Part shown: positions 1 to 5,683 of the stretch, one piece after another
Position numbering within the stretch: the stretch's first letter is position 1
Layout of the letters: each line of letters starts with the position of its first letter
Notes under the pieces: generated by a model
What the model saw: only the letters and a program-made list of their open reading frames with translations
The model's database searches: none
What the model was told of the DNA's origin: nothing
Source of the DNA: Bacilli bacterium
Lineage (GTDB): Bacteria > Bacillota_I > Bacilli_A > RF39 > UBA660
Length of the DNA stretch: 6,330 nucleotides
Reading direction: 5' to 3'
Assembly: GCA_017470045.1 (NCBI GenBank)
Contig: JAFUFG010000095.1
Location: 1 to 6,330 of the forward strand
Position numbers and translations under genes: made by a program

Positions 1-1
1 A

Positions 2-34
2 TTCCAAGAAAAAGATATGGATAAATTAAAATAA
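2..34 (+). CDS. C-terminal end of an upstream reading frame, possibly the N-terminal part of the interrupted kinase-like gene
   Basis: Ten codons (FQEKDMDKLK) are open from the window edge and end in TAA at 32-34; the other two forward frames close within about 35 bases. The residues are charged and helix-forming. They lie in the same frame as the kinase-like C-terminal lobe that follows, and translation past the TAA gives more helix-like sequence (LYENTINQLNETY and onward) without a frame shift. It is therefore either the true end of a separate gene or the upstream half of one gene cut by a nonsense codon. Ten codons are too few to decide. Confidence 0.4.
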   Translation, partial: FQEKDMDKLK

Positions 35-118
35 TTATATGAGAATACTATTAATCAATTAAATGAAACATATGTCTATTACTACAAACTACAAGATGAG
101 ATAGAAGAACATGTCTAT

Positions 119-595
119 ATGTCTCCAGAAGAACAATTATTAATGGAAAATATCTCAAAAATCTATTATATGATTAATACTTCGAGACATTATTTAGAAG
201 AGTTTTATCAAGAAGTAGAGAAAACAACTAAGATTAGAAAAGTAAGAATTCATGGAAATCTATCTCTTGATCATATAGTGGAGTCAGATGAAAAGTATCT
301 AATTAGTTGGAATCAAACTAGAGTAGACTACCCAGTAATGGATTTGGTAAAGTTCTATAAATCAGAATATCAACAGTTAGAATTCTCTTCTCTGTACGAT
401 TTCTATCAATCAAAATATCCCTATCAAAAAGAAGAAAAAGACCTGTTTTTTTGCTTCATCAACATTCCAGAACGATTGGAATTTGGAAAAAATCATCTAG
501 AGAATACCATTCGTTGTAATTACTTTGTAGATTACATAAAAAAAACAATTGAGTTCACACTAGAGGAGAATAAAGAAGACAAGAAATCCGACTAA
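119..595 (+). CDS. Degenerate CotS/aminoglycoside-phosphotransferase-like kinase, C-terminal lobe (possibly a gene fragment)
   Basis: This 158-residue frame resembles the C-terminal lobe of APH/CotS-type kinases. IHGNLSLDHIV (residues 44-54) sits where the family has its HGDxxxxN catalytic loop, YLISWN (60-65) where the metal-binding IDFD-like motif is expected, and DYPVMDLVKFY (70-80) matches the following 'P..DL..F' segment. The catalytic Asp is Asn47, the loop Asn is His52, and the metal Asp is replaced, so catalysis is unlikely. Only about half a kinase is present. The frame stays open upstream to the TAA at 32-34, but no ATG, GTG or TTG occurs in frame between 35 and 118, and ATG119 has only a weak purine stretch before it. 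The likely history is one longer gene interrupted by a nonsense codon, or reinitiation at 119. The last 36 bases overlap the convergent gene on the other strand. The family call is from recalled motif patterns and is moderately sure. Confidence 0.6.
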   Translation: MSPEEQLLMENISKIYYMINTSRHYLEEFYQEVEKTTKIRKVRIHGNLSLDHIVESDEKYLISWNQTRVDYPVMDLVKFYKSEYQQLEFSSLYDFYQSKYPYQKEEKDLFFCFINIPERLEFGKNHLENTIRCNYFVDYIKKTIEFTLEENKEDKKSD

Positions 596-772
596 TAGAA
601 ATTCGAATAATAGAATAATAGCATTCAAACGAGTAGTGATGAAGACAAGTAATAATAACTGGTAAAATACAATAATTAAAGTAACTAAAATACTAGACAA
701 ATAGAAGATACTACTTCTTCTTTTTTGTTTGCAGAAAGTACACTTACAAAAGAATGGATGTTTCATTTTCAT
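560..772 (-). CDS. Small two-helix membrane protein with Cys-rich N-terminus, unknown function
   Basis: This encodes 70 residues from ATG at 772. The N-terminus is basic with H5, C9, C11 and C14 (HPFFCKCTFCK), followed by KRR, then two strongly hydrophobic stretches (about 22-45 and 51-70) reaching the end of the protein. By the positive-inside rule the Cys-rich head would be cytoplasmic and could bind a metal. I do not recognise the family. Support for a real gene is an AGGTGA ribosome site 5 bases before the ATG and a TATAAT -10 box just upstream. A GTG at 781 is in frame but lies inside the ribosome site, so the ATG is preferred. The gene is divergent from rubrerythrin, and its last 36 bases overlap the end of the kinase-like gene. 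Hydrophobic reading frames can arise by chance in AT-rich DNA, so certainty is limited. Confidence 0.5.
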   Translation of the reverse strand: MKMKHPFFCKCTFCKQKRRSSIFYLSSILVTLIIVFYQLLLLVFITTRLNAIILLFEFLLVGFLVFFILL

Positions 773-777
773 ATTCT

Positions 778-783
778 TCACCT
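778..783 (-). promoter_or_regulatory. Ribosome binding site that sets the start of the small membrane protein
   Basis: On the minus strand the sequence reads AGGTGA, then five bases, then ATG (772-770). The in-frame GTG at 781-779 is part of this site and cannot use it, so the ATG at 772 is the better start. Confidence 0.5.
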
Positions 784-788
784 ATAGT

Positions 789-817
789 ATTATATGAATA
801 CTTGAAAAATGGGTGAA
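789..817 (-). promoter_or_regulatory. Likely sigma-A type promoter of the small membrane protein
   Basis: The minus strand has TATAAT (794-789) and TTCACC (817-812) separated by 17 bases. The -10 is perfect and the -35 matches TTGACA at four of six bases. The -10 lies only a few bases before the AGGTGA ribosome site, so the 5' leader would be very short. Confidence 0.45.
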
Positions 818-821
818 AGTA

Positions 822-851
822 TTGGACGGGGTATTTCAATTTTGGTATAAT
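822..851 (+). promoter_or_regulatory. Promoter of rubrerythrin (extended -10)
   Basis: TTGGAC at 822-827 and TATAAT at 846-851 are separated by 18 bases. A TG one base before the -10 (TGGTATAAT) makes it an extended -10. It points at rubrerythrin, whose start is 33 bases past the -10. The -35 lies just outside the -35 of the divergent promoter, so the two could compete. I see no clear PerR-type box. Confidence 0.7.
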
Positions 852-857
852 AAGTAT

Positions 858-869
858 GGGAAATATCCC
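858..869. promoter_or_regulatory. Small inverted repeat in the rubrerythrin leader
   Basis: GGGA, a four-base AATA spacer, and TCCC lie between the -10 box and the ribosome site AAGGAGGT (871-878). It is at or just after the expected transcription start, where a repressor could bind or a small 5' hairpin could form. The arms are only four bases long, so chance is a real alternative. Confidence 0.25.
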
Positions 870-884
870 TAAGGAGGTATATAC

Positions 885-1424
885 ATGGAATTAAAAGGAT
901 CAAAAACAGAACAAAAGATATTAACTGCATTCGAAGGAGACTCTCAAGCAAGAAATAACTATACATATTTTGCAAGTAAAGCTAGAAAAGATGGTTATGA
1001 ACAAATCGCTGCAATCTTTGAAGAAACAGCAAATAACGAAAAAGAACATGCAAAAATGTGGTTTAAAGAATTAAATGGTGGAGAAATACCTTCTACTGTT
1101 GAAAACTTAAAAGCAGCTGCTGATGGTGAAAACTATGAGTGGACTGATATGTACGAAGAATTTGCAAAAACTGCAGAAGAAGAAGGATTCAAAGCATTAG
1201 CTGCAAAATTCAGAATGGTAGGAGCAATTGAAAAACATCATGAAGAAAGATATCGTAAATTATTAAAGAATATTGAAGACGAAGTTGTATTCTCAAATGA
1301 TGATGAAAAAATTTGGATCTGCCGTAACTGTGGACACGTAGTAATTGGTAAGAAAGCTCCAGGAGTTTGCCCAGTATGTGCACATCCACAAAGCTTCTTT
1401 GAAGTAAAAGCAGAAAATTATTAA
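885..1424 (+). CDS. rbr: Rubrerythrin
   Basis: This 179-residue protein is full length for classic rubrerythrin, a cytoplasmic non-haem diiron enzyme that reduces hydrogen peroxide to water in anaerobes using electrons from rubredoxin or NAD(P)H-linked partners. Residues 1-130 form the ferritin-like four-helix domain: [12 protein letters not shown] (15-26), EKEH (52-55), YEWTDMY (84-90) and IEKHHEERY (115-123). The two ExxH motifs are E52/H55 and E116/H119. Residues 143-175 form the C-terminal rubredoxin domain, with C146/C149 and C162/C165 binding one iron. Two positions that hold Glu ligands in Desulfovibrio rubrerythrin appear as Asp here (D19 and D88), judged by alignment from memory. The start is set by a strong AAGGAGGT six bases upstream. 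It has its own promoter and terminator and so is probably monocistronic. Confidence 0.97.
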   Translation: MELKGSKTEQKILTAFEGDSQARNNYTYFASKARKDGYEQIAAIFEETANNEKEHAKMWFKELNGGEIPSTVENLKAAADGENYEWTDMYEEFAKTAEEEGFKALAAKFRMVGAIEKHHEERYRKLLKNIEDEVVFSNDDEKIWICRNCGHVVIGKKAPGVCPVCAHPQSFFEVKAENY

Positions 1425-1452
1425 AAGGAAAGTTTTATACTTTCTTTTTTTT
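1423..1452 (+). terminator. Intrinsic terminator of rubrerythrin
   Basis: The arms AAAAGGAAAG (1423-1432) and CTTTCTTTTT (1440-1449) pair over ten positions with one G-U, around a seven-base loop. A run of T continues to 1452. The left arm begins inside the TAA stop codon of rubrerythrin. Confidence 0.8.
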
Positions 1453-1468
1453 GTGTAATTTCAATCTA

Positions 1469-1498
1469 TTTACAAACAATAGAGAAAAAAGGTAAAAT
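1469..1498 (+). promoter_or_regulatory. Probable promoter of the YcxB-like membrane protein gene
   Basis: TTTACA (1469-1474) and TAAAAT (1493-1498) are separated by 18 bases, each one mismatch from consensus. They sit after the rubrerythrin terminator and about 50 bases before the start codon at 1547, which has an AGAGGTGG ribosome site at 1535-1542. Confidence 0.5.
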
Positions 1499-1546
1499 GG
1501 ATTTAGAAATAGAAGAGAATAGAATCTATGAAAAAGAGGTGGAAAG

Positions 1547-2803
1547 ATGAAAGAAAAAGAAGAACCTTTATATAGATGTGAAGTTGAATTAGATGTCACT
1601 GAAGTGAGAAGGATAATAAAATACTTTCCAGAAAAGTTATATTGGGATTTAATAAAAAGAGGCACGTATTTTAATTTGTTCATTTGTATTATTCCAGCTT
1701 TAGTCATAAAACAGATACTAATACCATTTCTTCTATTTTGCATAATTCAAGTTATTATAATGGTTTATTATAGAATAAAATTAGGAGATGTAGCCGAAAA
1801 AATATTTCTTGATGGAATAGATAATAAGCAAATAGAGACTCATGAAATAATCGAATTCTATGAAGATTATCTTATAAGGAAATATGAAAAATCATCTATT
1901 AAGATAGAATATAAAGAAATTGATAAGTCCATAGAAGATGATGATAATTACTATTTAGAATACACGAAAGAGAAAATGATTATATTAATTCAAAAGAATA
2001 ATTGTGATAGAAAATTAATCCACTTTCTAAAAGAAAAGTTTGATAATATGGAAAATGCAGAAGAAAAATCTTTCTCAAAAAAGAATGAATTATTTAAAGA
2101 TCCGAAGGTTATAGAAAATTTCATGTTCATTTTATTTATTTTAACAATAGGAAGTTTATGGGGAGCTTCAGAATCTTTAGACTTAATAGATAAATTAATT
2201 CCACAATATGGTTTTGATTTTACCAAAAATGCATGGGTATTTTGGTGTTGGCTACCTATCCCTATAATTTCTATAATTCTTGGGTTTAAATATCATAATT
2301 CGAAAATACAATGTGGAAAGAATATTATTGCAGGTTTTATAGTTGCATTCATGCTATTTTCTTTTGGATTATTTTCCTTAATGCCAACATTTGAACAAGA
2401 CTATAGCAACATAGAAAAATATAAAGATATCATAAATGCAAGATTGCCAGAAAATGGAAAACTTGAAGTACAAAATTGGCAAGCCACAATAGGAAATAAA
2501 ACAGATTATAATATTATTGATGTTTATTATATTAATGAAGATGTAACGGATTTAGACAAAAGTATTGAGGAAAATGAGAATTGGATACCAAGCAAAGAAA
2601 TAATAGAAGAATTAAAAATACTAATTCCAGAATCGTTGGCACCTGATGATGATGCGTATTATTCTATTTATGATAAAACTATAAACGAATATAATAAATT
2701 ACCTCAAGAAAATGGAATATATGAAATCTATGCTGTGAAATATGATAAGTCAGATAAAAAACTAGAGATACATCAATATAAATATCATTTAGAGGAAGAT
2801 TAG
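1547..2803 (+). CDS. YcxB-like domain membrane protein with five predicted helices and an unknown C-terminal domain
   Basis: This is a 418-residue protein. Residues 1-38 are cytoplasmic and charged. Two helices (about 40-58 and 59-76) lead to a soluble domain at about 80-165 containing IIEFYEDYLIRKYEKSSIKIEYKEI (split: IIEFYEDYLI at 101-110 and IKIEYKEI at 118-125), followed by a 'YYLEYTKEKMIILIQK' strand pair and KLIHFLKEKF. This order matches YcxB-like proteins, whose function is unknown. Three more helices follow (about 190-208, 229-247, 258-280), then about 138 acidic, cysteine-free residues that I do not recognise. With the basic loops (R76, K78; 248-258) inside, the YcxB-like part is cytoplasmic and the C-terminal domain faces outside. 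Ile codons are mostly ATA (12 of 17 in the first 97 codons), unlike the U32 gene (1 of 9), which hints at a different origin. It has its own promoter and terminator and so looks like a single-gene unit. The YcxB assignment is moderately sure. Confidence 0.8.
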   Translation: MKEKEEPLYRCEVELDVTEVRRIIKYFPEKLYWDLIKRGTYFNLFICIIPALVIKQILIPFLLFCIIQVIIMVYYRIKLGDVAEKIFLDGIDNKQIETHEIIEFYEDYLIRKYEKSSIKIEYKEIDKSIEDDDNYYLEYTKEKMIILIQKNNCDRKLIHFLKEKFDNMENAEEKSFSKKNELFKDPKVIENFMFILFILTIGSLWGASESLDLIDKLIPQYGFDFTKNAWVFWCWLPIPIISIILGFKYHNSKIQCGKNIIAGFIVAFMLFSFGLFSLMPTFEQDYSNIEKYKDIINARLPENGKLEVQNWQATIGNKTDYNIIDVYYINEDVTDLDKSIEENENWIPSKEIIEELKILIPESLAPDDDAYYSIYDKTINEYNKLPQENGIYEIYAVKYDKSDKKLEIHQYKYHLEED

Positions 2804-2833
2804 AAGGAGAGTTATAGTCGGGCTCTCCTTTTT
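2804..2833 (+). terminator. Intrinsic terminator of the YcxB-like gene
   Basis: AAGGAGAG (2804-2811) pairs perfectly with CTCTCCTT (2823-2830) around an 11-base loop, followed by T's to 2833. The left arm starts at the base after the TAG stop codon. Confidence 0.85.
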
Positions 2834-2880
2834 AGATTTTGTAAAAGAAAAAACAATTCCTATATATTCAAAGAAAATTA

Positions 2881-2889
2881 TGCTATAAT
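2881..2889 (+). promoter_or_regulatory. Extended -10 promoter element of the U32 operon
   Basis: TGCTATAAT carries both the TG extension and a perfect TATAAT. No convincing -35 lies 16-18 bases upstream, which is tolerable for an extended -10. It is the first promoter-like signal after the upstream terminator and 27 bases before the start codon. Confidence 0.6.
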
Positions 2890-2904
2890 CATATTAGAAA
2901 AATT

Positions 2905-2911
2905 GGGGTGA
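2905..2911 (+). promoter_or_regulatory. Ribosome binding site that sets the U32 start
   Basis: GGGGTGA is followed by five bases and ATG at 2917. An in-frame GTG at 2908 lies inside this site, so the true start is the ATG at 2917. It gives MVKHELLVPAGD, the usual N-terminus of the family. Confidence 0.65.
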
Positions 2912-2916
2912 ATAGA

Positions 2917-5112
2917 ATGGTAAAGCATGAGTTATTAGTTCCTGCAGGGGATATGGAAAGCCTAAACCAAGCAATTGCGAATGGTGCAGACGCTATCTAT
3001 GTAGGATGTAAAAATTTTGGAGCTAGAAAATTTGCAAAAAACTTTACAAATGACGAGATCATAACCGCTACAAGATTATGTCATCTTTATGGTGTAAAAA
3101 TTTATATTACGATGAATACTTTAATTAAGGATAACGAAGTACCAGCATTCCTAGGTCAAATCGAATTCTTATATAAAGCAGGAGTAGACGCGGTATTAAT
3201 CCAAGACTTTGGTATGATTTGCTTAGTACGTGAAATGTATCCAGGATTAGAAGTTCATGCATCTACTCAAGCAAATACCTCATCCGAAGCAACTGCTGAT
3301 CTATTCCACCAATTAGGAGTAAAGCGAGTAGTATTCTCAAGAGAAATGTCTTTAGAAGAAATTCAAAGAGTAAAAACTCCGATCGAAAAAGAAGTCTTTA
3401 TTCATGGGGCATTATGTGTTAGTTATTCAGGATGTTGTTTAATGAGTAGTATGAATGGAGATAGAAGTGGTAATAGAGGAGAATGTGCAGGTTGCTGTAG
3501 ACTACCATATAATCTAGAAAAAGGAACCAGAATTTTATCCAAAGACAAATACTTATTAAGTACCAAAGAATTAAATACCTCTACAAGATTTCGTGAATTA
3601 TTAGATAGCGATATTACTAGTTTTAAAGTAGAAGGTAGAATGAAGAGTCCAGAATATGTTGGATTTGTTACTAGATTCTATCGTAATCTAATTGATAGTT
3701 ATTGCTCTAACGTAAACATTGAACAAACCAATAAACAATTAAAGACGATTTATAATAGAGGCTTTACAGAAGGCTATTTATTTAATACAGACCCAGTTGA
3801 CTTAATGAACAATGAAACACCAAATCACATCGGATTAGAAATAGGTAGAGTATTAGAAGTAGATCCAAAGAAGATAAAAATTCAATTAAAAGAAGAATTA
3901 AATCAGCAAGACGGAATTCGTTTCTTAAGAAGTGGAAAAGGATTTATTTGTAATTATTTATATGCAGAAAATGGTCAATTAACAAACTCTGTTCCAGCAG
4001 GAGGAATCTGTTATTTAGAAAATAGAGTTGGATTAACCGAAAACGATATTGTATGTAAGACACAAGATTATAAGTTAATGACTAGTCTAAAACAATTACC
4101 AGTAAGACGTATTCCAATTACGATTCAAGTGAAAGCAAAACTAGGACAACCATTAGAAATCACAATGTCTGATGATACGAATACCTTTACGGTTCAAGGT
4201 CACGCGGTAGAAGCAAGTCAAAATGCTCCAATGACCAAACAAAGAATTAGAGAACAAGTAGAAAAACTTGGAGAAACACCATTTGTCAGTAGAACAACTA
4301 TCGTAGACTCTGATCCAGAAGTATTTATTCCAATCAGTGAACTAAATGATTTAAGAAGATCATTAACGGATAAATTAACACAAACAAGAATGAATAAGAT
4401 TGTTAATTTCCAAAAAGCTCCTGTAAATATTGAAGTACCAAAAACAAAGTTAGAACCAACTTTAACGGCAAGTGTTTATACAAGAGAACAATTAGAAATG
4501 TGCAATCGTTTCCGTTTAAAAAGAATCTATGTACAAGATAGTGAATTATACAAAGAATATCGTGGTAATGAAAGAATTTACTACGTACCACCTAGAAGTT
4601 CTAGAAACCCTATGAGTGGATATGAACAAAGAGCAATTGTATCCGACTACTTTAATTTTGCAGATAAATATAACTTAGTTGGAGATTACGGATTAAATGT
4701 AACGAATGTTTATACCGCATATTATATTTATAAATTAACCCTTCAACCAGTAACCTTATCTGTAGAATTAACAGAAGAAGAAATGATTAATTTTATTAAT
4801 AACTATGTAAAAACATTTAATGCTTATCCAAACATTGAAGTGCTTGGTTATGGTAAAGTAGAAAATATGGTTATTAAGGGAAATATTCTAAACATATCTA
4901 CCAAAGTATACGAATATAAATTAAGAGATAGCAAAGATCATTTATTCCCAGTATACTTTGATGGAAATAATACAATCGTATTGAATAGTGAGAACAAATT
5001 ATTACAAGACGTAGAACTATTCCGTAAATATGCCAGTGTCCGTTTGAACTTCTTCGATGAAGATCAAGATACCATCAAAAATTTATTAACAGAGTATTTA
5101 AATAGGGTATAA
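2917..5112 (+). CDS. Long U32-family protein (RlhA/TrhP-like RNA hydroxylation enzyme; formerly 'collagenase-like peptidase')
   Basis: This is a 731-residue cytoplasmic protein. The N-terminal U32 domain (about 3-300) opens with ELLVPAGDMESL and contains the U32 signature EVFIHGALCVSYSGCC (159-174), then GDRSGNRGECAGCCRLPY (181-198) and FKVEGRMKSPEYV (236-248). Cys167, 174, 190 and 194 fit the four cysteines expected to hold an Fe-S cluster; Cys173 and Cys193 are additional. A DUF3656-like segment follows (about 375-500, ending FIPISELNDLRRSL). The last 230 residues are an extension I cannot assign beyond resembling the tails of other long Bacillota members. U32 proteins with DUF3656 include RlhA, which makes 5-hydroxycytidine in 23S rRNA, while shorter relatives (TrhP) hydroxylate tRNA wobble uridine; which RNA this one modifies is not shown. 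No terminator follows, and the next gene starts 45 bases on, so they probably share a transcript. Confidence 0.94.
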   Translation: MVKHELLVPAGDMESLNQAIANGADAIYVGCKNFGARKFAKNFTNDEIITATRLCHLYGVKIYITMNTLIKDNEVPAFLGQIEFLYKAGVDAVLIQDFGMICLVREMYPGLEVHASTQANTSSEATADLFHQLGVKRVVFSREMSLEEIQRVKTPIEKEVFIHGALCVSYSGCCLMSSMNGDRSGNRGECAGCCRLPYNLEKGTRILSKDKYLLSTKELNTSTRFRELLDSDITSFKVEGRMKSPEYVGFVTRFYRNLIDSYCSNVNIEQTNKQLKTIYNRGFTEGYLFNTDPVDLMNNETPNHIGLEIGRVLEVDPKKIKIQLKEELNQQDGIRFLRSGKGFICNYLYAENGQLTNSVPAGGICYLENRVGLTENDIVCKTQDYKLMTSLKQLPVRRIPITIQVKAKLGQPLEITMSDDTNTFTVQGHAVEASQNAPMTKQRIREQVEKLGETPFVSRTTIVDSDPEVFIPISELNDLRRSLTDKLTQTRMNKIVNFQKAPVNIEVPKTKLEPTLTASVYTREQLEMCNRFRLKRIYVQDSELYKEYRGNERIYYVPPRSSRNPMSGYEQRAIVSDYFNFADKYNLVGDYGLNVTNVYTAYYIYKLTLQPVTLSVELTEEEMINFINNYVKTFNAYPNIEVLGYGKVENMVIKGNILNISTKVYEYKLRDSKDHLFPVYFDGNNTIVLNSENKLLQDVELFRKYASVRLNFFDEDQDTIKNLLTEYLNRV

Positions 5113-5127
5113 AACAAGAATAAATTA

Positions 5128-5136
5128 TGATAAAAT
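5128..5136 (+). promoter_or_regulatory. Possible extended -10 element before the thioredoxin-like gene
   Basis: TGATAAAAT combines a TG extension with TAAAAT, 21 bases before the ATG at 5158. No clear -35 is seen upstream. It may be a weak internal promoter within an otherwise continuous operon, or chance in AT-rich DNA. Confidence 0.3.
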
Positions 5137-5157
5137 AATATCTAAGGAGAGATATTT

Positions 5158-5670
5158 ATGAAGAAAACAGAAGAAAAAAATTATTTAAAAAATTATATTA
5201 TTTTAATAGCAATGGCTATCCTAGTAGCAGGAATTACAATCTATATATGCAAATGCTATAACGTATATCATGAATATCAAAAGCAAACTCCTGTAATACG
5301 TGGATATTTATCAGAAATCACAACTCAAGAGTTAGATAACTTTATTCAAGAAAATCCAACTACGACTTTATATTTATGTACATCAAGTGATGAAGTATGT
5401 CGTAATTATGAGAAGAAGTTGATTAAAGTAATCAATAAATTAAACTTAAATGATACAATCTATATGAATATTAAGGAAGAAGAAAAAGAGTCTTTCCCAG
5501 AAGAATTCAATCAAAAATATCCATTTAAAGTACAATTAACGTCATCTTACCCAACATTCATTTTAATTGAAGAAGGAAAAGTAAGATACATTTTACAAGG
5601 AAATGAAAATGAACCATTAACAATTTCAAAGACAAAACAATACTTTGAATTAAATAAGGTAGGGGAGTAA
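5158..5670 (+). CDS. Membrane-anchored thioredoxin-fold-like protein with a CX6C pair
   Basis: This is a 170-residue protein. A short basic N-terminus precedes one hydrophobic helix (about 12-31). There is no signal-peptidase or lipobox site, so it looks like a membrane anchor with residues 32-170 outside. The soluble part reads like a thioredoxin fold: helix EITTQELDNFIQEN (53-66), strand TTTLYLC (68-74), helix from Cys81 (CRNYEKKLIKVINKL), strand TIYMNI, then SSYPTFILIEEGKVRYILQG (129-148), where Pro132 sits at the place of the conserved cis-proline. The usual CxxC is absent; Cys74 and Cys81 are separated by six residues. Cys31 and Cys33 lie at the membrane edge. The start follows AAGGAGA (5144-5150) by seven bases. 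It lies between two RNA-modification genes with no obvious shared task. The fold is inferred from pattern, the function is unknown, and a thiol-redox or structural role are both possible. Confidence 0.82.
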   Translation: MKKTEEKNYLKNYIILIAMAILVAGITIYICKCYNVYHEYQKQTPVIRGYLSEITTQELDNFIQENPTTTLYLCTSSDEVCRNYEKKLIKVINKLNLNDTIYMNIKEEEKESFPEEFNQKYPFKVQLTSSYPTFILIEEGKVRYILQGNENEPLTISKTKQYFELNKVGE

Positions 5671-5683
5671 TCCCTTTTTTCTT
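5661..5683 (+). terminator. Short hairpin and T-run over the stop codon of the thioredoxin-like gene
   Basis: AGGGGA (5661-5666) pairs with TCCCTT (5671-5676), including one G-U, closed by the GNRA-type tetraloop GTAA, which contains the TAA stop codon. T's follow to 5680, then CTTT. The stem is short, so it may be a weak terminator or attenuator. The trmL ribosome site AGGAGG (5685-5690) begins a few bases later, leaving no room for a separate promoter after it. Confidence 0.5.

Noticed and set aside
606..621. Tandem repeat of AATAATAG (two copies)
   Set aside because: Two eight-base copies in AT-rich DNA that also encode part of a hydrophobic helix on the minus strand; this is low complexity, not a repeat element.
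701..727. AGAAG...CTTCT hairpin followed by T's as a terminator for the kinase-like gene
   Set aside because: The stem is about five AT-rich pairs, lies over 100 bases past the stop codon and falls within the likely coding region of the minus-strand gene.
841..857. Possible PerR box over the rubrerythrin -10
   Set aside because: The sequence shares only the TATAAT core with the PerR consensus and lacks the mirrored half.
790..975. Minus-strand frame of 61 codons, hydrophobic
   Set aside because: It covers the rubrerythrin promoter, ribosome site and the first 30 codons, and has no ribosome site of its own; it is a shadow of rubrerythrin.
1435..1743. Minus-strand frame of 102 codons, rich in Phe, Leu and Lys
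   Set aside because: It lies over the rubrerythrin terminator, a promoter and the start of the YcxB-like gene; its composition is what the complement of Lys/Glu-rich coding sequence gives.
1990..2226. Minus-strand frame of 78 codons inside the YcxB-like gene
   Set aside because: It is fully antisense to a better supported gene, and its low-complexity Ser/Phe/Lys content is typical of a shadow.
2908..2916. GTG at 2908 as the U32 start codon
   Set aside because: The GTG is part of the GGGGTGA ribosome site; the ATG at 2917 has proper spacing and matches the family N-terminus.
4403..4591. Minus-strand frame of 62 codons inside the U32 gene
   Set aside because: It is fully antisense to a conserved gene and has no supporting signals.
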